Of a stretch of DNA of 42,442 bases, positions 31,963 through 39,959 are shown piece after piece (the first letter of the stretch is position 1; every line of letters begins with the position of its first letter). This DNA is from a virus. A program made the translations under genes and the position numbers. A model generated the notes under the pieces. It was given only the letters and a program-made list of their open reading frames with translations. It did not search any database and was not told the DNA's origin. Location of the stretch: IMG/VR virus record IMGVR_UViG_3300009609_000033, positions 1-42,442 of that record. The stretch is one strand, 5' to 3'.

Positions 31963-32287
31963 ATTCTTTCCAATTCCCTTTCAGATTAAAAAGTCTACTA
32001 TAGTTGGTTTCATTTTCTAATACATATACTTGGTCACCATACTGTTCTAACTCAAAGAAAAACTTACATTGTGATTCTCTGAGTTTACCTTTAGGTGCTT
32101 TCATTTCAATCCACCTATGACCATGTTTTGGATGGACACAGTATAGATCAGGAAATCCAGATTGAAATTGACCACCATGTAATTTTTTAACTAACCAACC
32201 ATTCGACTCCATATATTTACGGAGTCGTTGTAGACCTAATTGTTCAGGCCCATTCTTAACTGTTCTCTTTGGTTCTTTGAAAAACAT
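31955..32287 (-). CDS. VRR-NUC family nuclease (110 aa)
   Basis: The start was taken at ATG 32287 (MFFKEPKRTVKN), since the longer frame uses TTG. Motifs of the PD-(D/E)XK-type VRR-NUC domain are visible: an early E (GPEQLGLQRLRKYME), GGQFQSGFPDLYCVHPKHGH with the catalytic Asp, and WIEMKAPKGKLRESQ with the E-x-K pair. Family members are structure-specific nucleases, some cutting Holliday junctions. A role in resolving replication intermediates before packaging is likely. Confidence 0.75.
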   Translation of the reverse strand: MFFKEPKRTVKNGPEQLGLQRLRKYMESNGWLVKKLHGGQFQSGFPDLYCVHPKHGHRWIEMKAPKGKLRESQCKFFFELEQYGDQVYVLENETNYSRLFNLKGNWKEYV

Positions 32288-32288
32288 T

Positions 32289-32645
32289 CTATACAAAAGT
32301 ACTAGCAGCTAGAGAAAGAAATTCTACACGAGGATTCCAGATAAAGAAATCCTGATTATATCTAGCTAAATCTTTTTCTAAATCAGCAATCTTCTTTAGG
32401 TATTGTTCCTTACGTTCAGGATACTTAATGATTAATCCTTTATATAAAGCAATAGACTTAGTTGTATTAATGATTCCATACTTAGCAGTGTTTAAATAAA
32501 TACTAGCATAAGATTCATTAAAAATAGATAGTGCTTCCGCCACATCATGTGGAAACATTTTAGATACATTGATGGTAATACTCTCGCCAATCTTAACTGT
32601 CTCTAGGTTTGTCAATGCCGCTGGAACGTTTGGTACTGTTGCCAT
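32289..32645 (-). CDS. Unrecognised protein (118 aa)
   Basis: Start ATG 32645 (MATVPNVPAALTNLETVKIG) is preceded by AAAAGGAT and just overlaps the preceding stop region; a longer frame lacks a ribosome site. The C-terminal half is helical with a coiled-coil look (ERKEQYLKKIADLEKDLARY). Its stop is followed at once by the VRR-NUC start. No family was recognised. Confidence 0.5.
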   Translation of the reverse strand: MATVPNVPAALTNLETVKIGESITINVSKMFPHDVAEALSIFNESYASIYLNTAKYGIINTTKSIALYKGLIIKYPERKEQYLKKIADLEKDLARYNQDFFIWNPRVEFLSLAASTFV

Positions 32646-32649
32646 AAAC

Positions 32650-33357
32650 TTAATCCTTTTTAAAAATTTCCGTAACTGTTTCCAAAAAGTCTTTTTGTCC
32701 TGGGTATCCGATAATTGTATCATAGCCCAGTTCTTTAAGATTTTCTACTTGCCCTAAAACTCTATCTGATCTCCAATCAATATTATTATCTTTATAACAG
32801 AAAAGCATTGGAATCATTGGTTTAATACTGTTTAAATTAATATTAACATTTGTTCTATGAGCTATAACATTTGCTTTATTCCAATTTAAGTTACCATGAG
32901 TTTGATCTATTAGTCTATAATTTGCAATACATTGTTTAATACATTCACAAAATTCCCAATGAACTCCTGGTTCTGTACGAATAGGTGGAATAGGATAGAA
33001 CCAATGTTGAATGGTTTGATCCATTAAAGAAAACCTTTCTTTTAATACCTCCCAATAGACAGTAGTCCAATTATTTTTTTCGATATTTTTTAAATAAGTT
33101 TCACAGTCATGTACCCAAATATTAGAATATGGTGATGGGATTAATTCTGAAAAATCAGCAAAACTATCAGGTTTCATTCCTGGAATAATTCGTTTTTTAA
33201 AGGCTTTAAGCCTACCATATTCCCAAGGTTTAAAAATTCCATTACCAGTAATAATAATTTTATTACAATATTTTAAACATTTTTCTACACCAGGTAATAT
33301 TTTATTTACTTGAGCAGGACTATTACACTCAACCCAAAATTTTATAGTTTTATTCAT
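32650..33357 (-). CDS. Unrecognised protein (235 aa)
   Basis: The protein has alternating beta/alpha segments, beginning KTIKFWVECNSPAQVNKILP and including CNKIIITGNGIFKPWEYGRL, YSNIWVHDCETYLKN, WTTVYWEVLKERFSL and DTIIGYPGQKDF. It has many Trp and His. The pattern could be a TIM-barrel- or Rossmann-like fold, but no catalytic motif is certain. It starts by overlapping the previous gene by 8 nt. Confidence 0.5.
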   Translation of the reverse strand: MNKTIKFWVECNSPAQVNKILPGVEKCLKYCNKIIITGNGIFKPWEYGRLKAFKKRIIPGMKPDSFADFSELIPSPYSNIWVHDCETYLKNIEKNNWTTVYWEVLKERFSLMDQTIQHWFYPIPPIRTEPGVHWEFCECIKQCIANYRLIDQTHGNLNWNKANVIAHRTNVNINLNSIKPMIPMLFCYKDNNIDWRSDRVLGQVENLKELGYDTIIGYPGQKDFLETVTEIFKKD

Positions 33358-33703
33358 TACGCCTCTTCTTTTTAATGGGTCTATTAACCCACATGTTTTT
33401 AATATCTACAAGTGTACCATTAAGTTCTATCACTTGTGGTTGTGTCTTTGCTACTAGTCTCATCATAGTCCAGTTAATTAAATCTTTATGTTTCTCATAG
33501 ACATGATGGGCAGTATGAACGTACTTTAGAAAACCAAATTTATTCTTATAGATAAAACTATATGCTTTACTCCATTCATCATGAGTATCAAAATTACTTA
33601 ACCAACGTAGCCACCGTTCCTCAGTAATCATACACTCATTAAGAATAAATTTGTAAGTTTCATAGAACTTAGTCAGTTCATTAATTATCTCGTCTTTCTT
33701 CAT
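33350..33703 (-). CDS. Unrecognised helical protein (117 aa)
   Basis: It is helical throughout (DEIINELTKFYETYKFILNE, then EERWLRWLSNFDTHDEWSKA), with a very basic end (RPIKKKRRNE) that overlaps the next gene. The tail suggests nucleic-acid contact. No motif was recognised. Confidence 0.5.
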   Translation of the reverse strand: MKKDEIINELTKFYETYKFILNECMITEERWLRWLSNFDTHDEWSKAYSFIYKNKFGFLKYVHTAHHVYEKHKDLINWTMMRLVAKTQPQVIELNGTLVDIKNMWVNRPIKKKRRNE

Positions 33704-33875
33704 AGCCGTAACCTAAGTGCCTTTCTTTTAGAATTTTAAATTTTAATAATTCATCATCAGTTAATTGTTCAGGTTGATAATACAATATTGCATTTACAAA
33801 TTCATAATCTTCAGTCTCTGGTTTTAAAAATTCTATCAGCCTCTCGCATGTTTTCCATATTTTTTCTATAGTCAT
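33681..33875 (-). CDS. Unrecognised small protein (64 aa)
   Basis: The protein is helical and charged (MTIEKIWKTCERLIEFLKPE, then a Tyr-rich LGYGYEERRDN end). It overlaps both neighbours, by 65 and 23 nt, which is more than usual here, so the exact start could be further in. The function is unknown. Confidence 0.4.
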   Translation of the reverse strand: MTIEKIWKTCERLIEFLKPETEDYEFVNAILYYQPEQLTDDELLKFKILKERHLGYGYEERRDN

Positions 33876-34041
33876 CTAAAATACTCGATTGTTTTTTTAT
33901 ATGTTCAAGACATTCATCCATTATACTTGATAATTGATCATATATATAGTTACCAGGACTTTTTAATTGATCTATTATTTTATCAATAAAAAGCATATCT
34001 TGTTTTATTAAACTTAATAAAACTATCTCAAATTCTGTCAT
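33811..34041 (-). CDS. Unrecognised small helical protein (76 aa)
   Basis: It starts by ATGA overlap with the polymerase stop (MTEFEIVLLSLIKQDMLFID). The remainder is Ile/Leu/Lys helices with likely coiled-coil character (SIMDECLEHIKKQSSILDDY). Its position directly after the DNA polymerase suggests a polymerase accessory or regulator, without sequence proof. Confidence 0.5.
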   Translation of the reverse strand: MTEFEIVLLSLIKQDMLFIDKIIDQLKSPGNYIYDQLSSIMDECLEHIKKQSSILDDYRKNMENMREADRIFKTRD

Positions 34042-36239
34042 TTCTCTGCCCAGCTTTTCATATCAGTTTTCCAATTAATCTTTAATAGTGGTACAAGTTT
34101 ACTAAAGTTAATAATAGTTCTATTAACAACCTCCTTTATTCTATTAGTATATTGTGATTGGTGAGTAACTAATACTTCATCATGAATGTTTAAAGTTTTA
34201 ATTAATTCTGTAGAGATTCCACTAGGAGATAAGTCTACAATATTTCCTTGCAGTTCTTTATTTATCTGTGCTCCTGTACCTTGTATAACATGATTAGCAG
34301 CAGCACGCATATTTCTAGCTTGTATTTGGAATGCACAACTGTAGAGTGATGACATTGTAGCACCACGATATGTTTGTATTCGTTCTGATTTTGGTCTAAT
34401 ACACTGTCCTATATTTTCTAACTGTCTTGGAGGATTCTGAGCCAGTTCAAATAATACTTTTACTATCTGATTTTCTAATGTAAAGTATCGTCGGAATCCT
34501 AGTAATGTTTCTATAAATGGTGCTGGTTCTTTCCATACAACAGCAGTACCTAATCCATTAGGCTGAGACATAGAACAGAAAGCATCAAAAATTAATTTAC
34601 GTGAAGTTCCGACTCTAGGGTATCTTTCTAAAAATTCTTTATATGCAGTCTTAGCTTGATTGATATCAACTTTAGCTGTCTCTGAAATCTTGTGTTCTTG
34701 TGCCCCATATAGTAATCCAAAGAAGGAATTCTTTGCAGGATTATACATGTTCTCTGATTCTGACAACCCTTTACTAGCCATAATGGTATCATAATCTTCT
34801 TCATAGATCATTGATCCCAGTACACCGTGAACAGATTTACCTTGTTGTAAATCTTCTCTTAATTTTTTATCTTGGTATACAGCATCAGCTAACGTAACTT
34901 CAAACGCATCGAAATCCCCACCAGACAAACTTTCGTTGTCTTCGGATAACATAAATATTCGTCGAAAGTCTTTATCGCGTTTAATTCCTTGGGGATTAAG
35001 TGAACCTCTAGATCGGTTTGACTCTTGTATGTCACTAAATCCACCAGACATTCGTCCAGATTTAGCTCCAATGATTTTAAAATTCGGACAAAATCTACTG
35101 GTCTCAAGGAGCTTGTTGAGGTAGTCATTCTCCTTTGAAATCTTTCTGGCATGAATAATTTCCTTTGCTCTGTTGGATACCTCTGAATTAAGTTCAGATA
35201 ATATTTCTAATGTATGCTTAGAGGTATCTCTAATTAAAATCTTTTCTTTCTCTGTAGCTACAGAAAGTAACCAGCGTTTAACAGCATGATGTGAGTCAAA
35301 ATTAATCTTTATATTTTTAAGGTACTCATAGTTAGCAATAGATTTATCTATAACTATTTTTTTATCTATAGAAAACCCATGCCAACGTACACCACCAACA
35401 TGACAAGCTAGTTTACTATCAATATCTCCTGCTGCTGGTTCTCCCCAAGTATGCCACAATCTTTGTAATAGAACTACATCTTGTTCAGCATAACTTAATG
35501 CAGTCTTATTCTCCCACCAAAACTTTATATGTTCATTTATAATCAGTTTCCATTCTATTGTATATGGATTATAATCATTTTCAACAGGATAAAATTCTTT
35601 AGGAATAGGATAATCTAATTGTTTAGTTTTAAAGATTTCACTAGCTAAGGCTTTTAAACCCATACTAGGTTTAAATCTTAAAACTACATTAACAAAATCA
35701 GGATTACCATCTATTGAATCTACTTTCCATTGTGCTGCTGTTTCTGGATCAGCTGCATTTTTAAAATAAATTAATGGTAATTTAAATTTATCTTTAAGTA
35801 TATCACATAGTATTGTTCCCATTTTAATAGGAACGTTTTTAATTTTAATATCATCCCGTTCCATTAGGGATTGGTAAGGGCCTTTACGAGCATGAAGAAA
35901 TAAATCTAAAGCCTTAACTGGTTTAATTGTATATCTTCGTGCATCTCTATAAGGGTCTTCTGAATTTCGTCCAGCAAACAATTCTGGTGTAGGAGCATTT
36001 TCATAACGTTCACTTGTCCGTAAAATATTATACAACTTAGTAAGCTGGAACCAATCATGAACCAAGTTGAAACCACAAATACCTCCAGTATGTTCACAAA
36101 AATATTCTATTAATTCTAAAGTTTCTCGTATAGGTTTACGGAAAACATGATGTAGTTTAACTAGACCATCACCTTCTGCATACTGTATAAGTATACATGG
36201 TCCAGTTAAACCACAAGATTCTGTATCAAGGAATATCAT
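34038..36239 (-). CDS. Family A DNA polymerase with 3'-5' exonuclease (733 aa)
   Basis: This is the replicative phage polymerase. The exonuclease domain has LDTES (Asp 5, Glu 7), FNLVHDW (Asp 62) and YAEQD (Tyr 250, Asp 254), a full DEDDy set. The polymerase domain has GAKSGRMS (about 391-398), motif A GGDFDAFEVT (440-449, D...E spacing as in T7), motif B KNSFFGLLYG (503-512) and motif C NIHDEVLV near the C-terminus. There is no 5' nuclease domain. The length equals that of T7-like polymerases. It works with the primase-helicase at 26.6-29.2 kb. Confidence 0.92.
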   Translation of the reverse strand: MIFLDTESCGLTGPCILIQYAEGDGLVKLHHVFRKPIRETLELIEYFCEHTGGICGFNLVHDWFQLTKLYNILRTSERYENAPTPELFAGRNSEDPYRDARRYTIKPVKALDLFLHARKGPYQSLMERDDIKIKNVPIKMGTILCDILKDKFKLPLIYFKNAADPETAAQWKVDSIDGNPDFVNVVLRFKPSMGLKALASEIFKTKQLDYPIPKEFYPVENDYNPYTIEWKLIINEHIKFWWENKTALSYAEQDVVLLQRLWHTWGEPAAGDIDSKLACHVGGVRWHGFSIDKKIVIDKSIANYEYLKNIKINFDSHHAVKRWLLSVATEKEKILIRDTSKHTLEILSELNSEVSNRAKEIIHARKISKENDYLNKLLETSRFCPNFKIIGAKSGRMSGGFSDIQESNRSRGSLNPQGIKRDKDFRRIFMLSEDNESLSGGDFDAFEVTLADAVYQDKKLREDLQQGKSVHGVLGSMIYEEDYDTIMASKGLSESENMYNPAKNSFFGLLYGAQEHKISETAKVDINQAKTAYKEFLERYPRVGTSRKLIFDAFCSMSQPNGLGTAVVWKEPAPFIETLLGFRRYFTLENQIVKVLFELAQNPPRQLENIGQCIRPKSERIQTYRGATMSSLYSCAFQIQARNMRAAANHVIQGTGAQINKELQGNIVDLSPSGISTELIKTLNIHDEVLVTHQSQYTNRIKEVVNRTIINFSKLVPLLKINWKTDMKSWAEK

Positions 36240-36402
36240 AATTCATAATAAACTGTTTAGCTGCATATCTTGTATAAATTTCATCACGATAACAGTGGTC
36301 ATCTTCTAGTGCATCAATATGTTCATAAATATCTTTCTGCATTTCAAATAATCTTTGTGTAATTTCTAACTTAAGTTGTATTTTATATTCTTCAAAAGTC
36401 AT
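36226..36402 (-). CDS. Small helical protein, paralog C1 (58 aa)
   Basis: The start was taken at ATG 36402 (MTFEEYKIQLKLEITQRLFE); an in-frame ATG lies 9 nt earlier. The opening MTF-E-x-K and RLFE match the next upstream gene, so the two are tandem paralogs of short acidic helical proteins. The 3' end overlaps the polymerase start by 14 nt. Function unknown. Confidence 0.5.
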   Translation of the reverse strand: MTFEEYKIQLKLEITQRLFEMQKDIYEHIDALEDDHCYRDEIYTRYAAKQFIMNYDIP

Positions 36403-36574
36403 AATTATCATCCATTAAAATATCTACTTGTTCATCTATAATATCGTCTAAGACAATTCCTTCAAAATTTTCTTCAGTTAATTCATTTAAATCCCCTAGT
36501 ATTTTATTTTTATATTCAAACAATCTATCATCTATTGTATCTGCCAGTGCTTCTTTAAATTCAGTGAATGTCAT
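36392..36574 (-). CDS. Small acidic helical protein, paralog C2 (60 aa)
   Basis: It reads MTFTEFKEALADTIDDRLFE, then acidic helices (DLNELTEENFEGIVLDDIID). It shares its N-terminal pattern with the 58-residue neighbour and is strongly acidic, with more than a dozen Asp/Glu in 60 residues. DNA-mimic or host-factor-binding roles are known for such proteins in general. No specific family was recognised. Confidence 0.5.
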   Translation of the reverse strand: MTFTEFKEALADTIDDRLFEYKNKILGDLNELTEENFEGIVLDDIIDEQVDILMDDNYDF

Positions 36575-36786
36575 ATAGAAAAATACTCCTTTATTACTTC
36601 AACCCAGAATCTGTTTGCTTCAGTATTGACTGCAAAACTATTAGACAGTGGACTATCTATTTCTTTAATTCTTTCATAGATTCTTCTCATAATTTCAAAC
36701 TCAATTTGTCTGACTTTAGTATAAAGTTTATTGTGGGTTTCTGCCAACTGGTCAGTGACACCACCTTCTATGATTAATTTTTCCAT
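36571..36786 (-). CDS. Small helical protein (71 aa)
   Basis: It reads MEKLIIEGGVTDQLAETHNK, then charged helices (LYTKVRQIEFEIMRRIYERI) and NRFWVEVIKEYF. It may be distantly related to the two shorter paralogs downstream (similar R-I-x-E helix), but this is weak. It overlaps both neighbours by a few bases. Confidence 0.5.
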   Translation of the reverse strand: MEKLIIEGGVTDQLAETHNKLYTKVRQIEFEIMRRIYERIKEIDSPLSNSFAVNTEANRFWVEVIKEYFSI

Positions 36787-36968
36787 TTTGTCTTCTTTAT
36801 ATTAGTACATCTACAAGGAACATATTTACCTTTATCATTAATTCCTTCATAACCACGACCATAACAGTACTTACAATTGGTTTTAGGCTTTCTTCCTAAA
36901 GGAATAAATCCTTCAGGAATAGAAGTATTCTTTGGGAATTCTCTAATTTCTCCTGTTCTTTCATCCAT
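36774..36968 (-). CDS. DnaJ-type zinc-finger mini-protein (64 aa)
   Basis: The core reads CKYCYGRGYEGINDKGKYVP followed by CRC, i.e. C-x2-C-x-G-x-G-(x)n-C-x-C, the motif of DnaJ-like zinc knuckles. The N-terminus (GEIREFPKNTSIPEGFIPLG) and basic end (NIKKTKWKN) are typical of small phage proteins with this motif. It lies between the SNF2-type helicase and the helical small genes, with a 13-nt overlap downstream. Confidence 0.65.
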   Translation of the reverse strand: MDERTGEIREFPKNTSIPEGFIPLGRKPKTNCKYCYGRGYEGINDKGKYVPCRCTNIKKTKWKN

Positions 36969-38597
36969 TTAAAATACCTTTTTTTGTAGACAATTCTGTA
37001 TCTCCTCTAAGGTTGTGTTTTGTAAACTAATTTTAGCATCAAGTTTATCAACAATAAGTTTATCAACAGGTAAATTAATAATATCTACAATTCTAGTTCC
37101 TTTCTCTTTAGACATTCCTGGTCTATCTCTACGTTCTAATGATTGTATTCTTGCATCAACAGAAAAATCATTAGAATAATAAACTAAACATTCTGTCTTA
37201 GTTAATGATAATCCATGAACACACCGTGGATTAGCAATAATACACATATTTTCTATAAAATCATCGTCAAATAGTTCTAAAATATTAGAACTTTCACTTT
37301 GACAATCACTTGGTGTTATATAACCAGCCCAACCTCTACCATCTATACACCCAAAAGACCATTTACATTCCTTAACTGTTTCACAAAGTTTATTTACAGT
37401 TGCTTGGAAGGCAGCATAAATTACTAATCGTCCGGGTCCACCATTTTCTTTAGCATAAAATTCTAATAGTTCTTTAACTATTTGTATCTTTGGTGAACCA
37501 AACCATGTAGTTTTTCTAGTATTATCTACTATTTGATACTGGAATCCATCAGAAAATTCTCGTAATCGTTCTAATGCTTCAATACCAGTACTACATAATT
37601 TTAATAGTGCCTCAGCTACATTTAAATCTTCTGGTTTAACTTCACAATATATTTTTTCAAAGATTTTATCTGGTAGGTCCATACAATCCTTTTTCTTTTT
37701 AACTAAAACTATTGGTGCTAGATTTTTAGATAGTTTTTTAAGTTCGTCTTCTCGCCACCCAACAATTTTAGGATAGATTCCGTATTCCCCTTCTTGTTTC
37801 TCTATGATTGCATACCGGTTTTTAAATTTAAGAATTGAACCTTCACGCAGCCATCCTGGTTGTAGACATTCTATTTGATGCCACCAATCTGAGGGGTCTT
37901 TAGGTGCCGGTGAACCAGATAGCATAATGATATAGGTTTCATCGGATTTTTTACGTAATTTTTCGCAGAGAATACTGGCATAGTGCCCTCGTAACGATAA
38001 CGGATTTTTAATTTTGATCGACTCATCAAATATTACACCATCTGGTAAGTCTTCTTCTTTATAATCACGGAGTAAATGATGCAAAGATTCATAAGTAGTC
38101 ATGGCTACTGGTGTTAGTTTAGCATCCCATTTTTTTAATTGTCTTTTCCATTCTTGTTGAGCACCAAACGGAGCAACTAACCACCATTTATATAATTTTT
38201 TATGTATTGCAATATGTTCCATTAAACGGATACATACTAGAGTCTTCCCTAACCCCATTTCGAGAGCTAACATACATCGTTGTTTAGCAAATGCAAATAA
38301 AAATGCTTCTTTTTGATGTTTAAAAAAGTTTTCATAAATTACCCAATGGATATCATTGGTATAATATCTATCAATTTTAAAACCTTGTACTGTTTGTAAT
38401 ACAAAATTATTGTGCTCATTATTATCTATAGACCACATACCAATATCAGTATGCCATTTATCACCAGATAAAGACTTAATAAAATTAATTAAATCCTTAT
38501 CATAACCAGATTCAATAAATATTTTATTACTTTGTGGGTGTAAAGTAATATTAATCTGTTTGGTTAGATTGTTGGCTGTTGGTATTTTTATTAACAT
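36969..38597 (-). CDS. SNF2/SF2-type helicase (542 aa)
   Basis: This is a DNA-dependent ATPase with two RecA-like lobes. Motif I is LEMGLGKTLVC (near residue 115), motif II DES in VIFDESIKIKNP (near 190), motif III MLSGSPAP (near 228). Motif V/VI-like segments near 480-500 include HGLSLTKTECLVYYSNDFSV and ARIQSLERRDRPGMSKEKG with the arginine fingers. Preceding residues may form a DNA-binding N-terminal extension. Phage members act in replication, recombination or remodelling; the exact role is open. Confidence 0.85.
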   Translation of the reverse strand: MLIKIPTANNLTKQINITLHPQSNKIFIESGYDKDLINFIKSLSGDKWHTDIGMWSIDNNEHNNFVLQTVQGFKIDRYYTNDIHWVIYENFFKHQKEAFLFAFAKQRCMLALEMGLGKTLVCIRLMEHIAIHKKLYKWWLVAPFGAQQEWKRQLKKWDAKLTPVAMTTYESLHHLLRDYKEEDLPDGVIFDESIKIKNPLSLRGHYASILCEKLRKKSDETYIIMLSGSPAPKDPSDWWHQIECLQPGWLREGSILKFKNRYAIIEKQEGEYGIYPKIVGWREDELKKLSKNLAPIVLVKKKKDCMDLPDKIFEKIYCEVKPEDLNVAEALLKLCSTGIEALERLREFSDGFQYQIVDNTRKTTWFGSPKIQIVKELLEFYAKENGGPGRLVIYAAFQATVNKLCETVKECKWSFGCIDGRGWAGYITPSDCQSESSNILELFDDDFIENMCIIANPRCVHGLSLTKTECLVYYSNDFSVDARIQSLERRDRPGMSKEKGTRIVDIINLPVDKLIVDKLDAKISLQNTTLEEIQNCLQKKVF

Positions 38598-38745
38598 TCT
38601 GTTCTCTAAATATACTGAATTTTTTTGGAGCAGTTATTCCTATTTTAACTGATGGTTGATGCGGTGATAACTCTAATTCAATTTTTTCTGTTTCATTTAT
38701 CTGTATTATTATTTTCTTGTTCCGAAATAGTTTCAGACATAACAT
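38551..38745 (-). CDS. CsrA-like RNA-binding translational regulator (64 aa)
   Basis: The first 50 residues follow the CsrA/RsmA pattern: MLCLKLFR (compare MLVLTRK), beta strands IIIQINETEKIELEL, then SVKIGITAPKKFSIFREQNV, matching the conserved V-K/R-I-G-I-x-A-P-K-x-x-x-x-R-E-E block. Leu-4 and the Arg of FREQ occupy the RNA-contact positions. CsrA dimers bind GGA in mRNA leaders and repress or stabilise messages. A strong GAGGG precedes the ATG. The gene overlaps the zinc-ribbon gene by 53 nt and the helicase by 47 nt, so it is embedded between them. Confidence 0.65.
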   Translation of the reverse strand: MLCLKLFRNKKIIIQINETEKIELELSPHQPSVKIGITAPKKFSIFREQNVNKNTNSQQSNQTD

Positions 38746-38935
38746 AAACTTCCCTCTTCACTTCTCTGGTTTGGAAAATAATATTACAGACTCTACACTT
38801 TCTTGTTCTTTGTATTATATTTTCTAATCGTTTATCAGGATGTGTAAAAGTTCTAGTCACAGTAACTCTAGTGATACTACCACATTTAGGGCATGGAAAG
38901 TGTTTACCAACTCTAGGCTTACTAAATTTAGTCAT
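38693..38935 (-). CDS. NrdR-like zinc-ribbon protein (80 aa)
   Basis: Start ATG 38935 (MTKFSKPRVGKHFPCPKCGS) is preferred because AGG lies about 11 nt upstream; the earlier in-frame ATG at 38962 lies in the folded RNA element. CPKC and CRVC form a zinc ribbon with a basic linker (TRVTVTRTFTHPDKRLENII, then QRTRKCRVCN), like the N-terminal ribbon of NrdR or Ogr-type transcription factors. A transcriptional role is plausible. It ends in an acidic tail overlapping the CsrA-like gene. Confidence 0.6.
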   Translation of the reverse strand: MTKFSKPRVGKHFPCPKCGSITRVTVTRTFTHPDKRLENIIQRTRKCRVCNIIFQTREVKREVYVMSETISEQENNNTDK

Positions 38936-38960
38936 TTTAAATTTACCTATTTGAATATTC

Positions 38961-39155
38961 ATAGCTCTGTTCTGGATTTCTACCAGATACCATTTTCACG
39001 ATAAAAACCTTGCGGACTTATCTAGTGGGTTCATACGTTTAAGCGAGCTACCCATTAAAATTTTGACTCCTGAGCCCTACGCTAACTGGTAATCAAACTC
39101 TTTATGGACCAACTTAACGACATAGCGTGTCATACATCCACGCTGACAGAGCTAT
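38961..39155 (-). ncRNA. tRNA-like folded element next to tRNA-Leu (about 195 nt)
   Basis: The segment is closed by a perfect 10-bp inverted repeat, ATAGCTCTGT / ACAGAGCTAT (38961-38970/39146-39155). Read on the minus strand, the 3' closing strand is directly preceded by TCTGG-TAGAAAT-CCAGA (38971-38987), a 5-bp stem with 7-nt loop placed like a T arm. The 5' closing strand is followed after two bases by GCGTG/CACGC (39125-39129/39139-39143), placed like a D arm. About 110 nt replaces the anticodon arm, including TGGGT/ACCCA. The loop is not a consensus T loop, so this is not an ordinary tRNA. It starts 2 nt after tRNA-Leu. Confidence 0.5.
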
Positions 39156-39157
39156 AC

Positions 39158-39242
39158 TAGTAGTAGTCGGACTTGAACCGACACTCCCTAAAAGGGAAAC
39201 GGATTTTAAATCCGTTGCGTCTGCCAATTCCGCCATACTACT
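39158..39242 (-). tRNA. tRNA-Leu (anticodon UAA)
   Basis: A complete cloverleaf can be drawn on the minus strand. The acceptor is AGTAGTA/TACTACT. The D arm contains GGCGGAATTGGCAGACGC. The anticodon stem is ACGGA/TCCGT with loop TTTAAAA (anticodon TAA). A long class II variable arm (TCCC...GGGA) is typical of Leu, and the T arm is GTCGG-TTCAAGT-CCGAC. No CCA is encoded. Its 5' end overlaps the last bases of the methyltransferase stop codon. It decodes UUA/UUG-type leucine codons; TTA is abundant in this AT-rich genome. Confidence 0.95.
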
Positions 39243-39933
39243 TAAATCCATTTAATTTTTTTTGTATCTCTTTCACATACCCTTCGACTATATCCATACC
39301 TATATAGTTACGGTCATAGGTGTGACAGACAAAACCGAGTTGACCAGTACCCATAAATGGATCAAAAACCCAGTTTCCTTTTTTCGTATAAGCTTTAATT
39401 ATACGAATTAATAGTTCCCTAGGTTGGCAGGTTCTATCATGTTTATCTTCTAAGTGACGACGGTGTAGAGAATTGCCGGGTTGACGGGGGTAATGCCAAA
39501 CATCACCAGGGACACGACCATGTAAGTCTGCACGGAGGTCTCCATGTAGTAATCTTTGGGAATCTATACAAACTTCTGTCCAATTAAATTCTGGACTACC
39601 ATGTTTATAAACTAAAAGAGTATCGTGTGAGGGTACAAATCGTCTATGTGTGTATAGACCAAAGTTGTACTCCCACACGATCTCATTAGTCAATTTTAAA
39701 TGACCAGTATAATATTCTGTAAATATTTTTTCAACATTATATCTCGATTTTACATCTGTCCAAATTAATAAATAACTATTTTCGGTTAATCTAGGGACTA
39801 ATTGCCAAGAAATATCATATATAAATTGTTCACTTAGTTTAGCATAGGGAGCATCAATATAAATTAATTTAAATGGATGCAGATTCGGTAGGAATGGTAA
39901 TTTTAATGCATCTCCTACAAAAATATGTACCAT
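39238..39933 (-). CDS. DNA N6-adenine or N4-cytosine methyltransferase (231 aa)
   Basis: The order of motifs is that of beta-class enzymes. The catalytic motif IV appears as IDAPY (residues 26-30), in place of the usual DPPY, near the N-terminus. The AdoMet-binding motif I is WVFDPFMGTGQLG (about 193-205) near the C-terminus, followed by NYIGMDIVEGYVKEIQKKL. The target-recognition part lies between (RVPGDVWHYPRQPGNS, about 140-155). No restriction enzyme partner is visible, so protection of phage DNA or regulation is likelier. The stop TAG touches the tRNA-Leu 5' end. Confidence 0.8.
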   Translation of the reverse strand: MVHIFVGDALKLPFLPNLHPFKLIYIDAPYAKLSEQFIYDISWQLVPRLTENSYLLIWTDVKSRYNVEKIFTEYYTGHLKLTNEIVWEYNFGLYTHRRFVPSHDTLLVYKHGSPEFNWTEVCIDSQRLLHGDLRADLHGRVPGDVWHYPRQPGNSLHRRHLEDKHDRTCQPRELLIRIIKAYTKKGNWVFDPFMGTGQLGFVCHTYDRNYIGMDIVEGYVKEIQKKLNGFK

Positions 39934-39959
39934 TTAAATTATTTATATTATTTAATTTT

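Noticed and set aside
38961-39155. tmRNA
   Set aside because: It lacks the conserved tmRNA 5' and 3' ends, is about half the usual length, and no tag-peptide frame could be recognised. It is left as a tRNA-like element.
39158-39242. Group I intron in tRNA-Leu(UAA)
   Set aside because: This tRNA gene is a classic intron site in other organisms, but the anticodon loop here is uninterrupted and the cloverleaf is complete in 85 nt.
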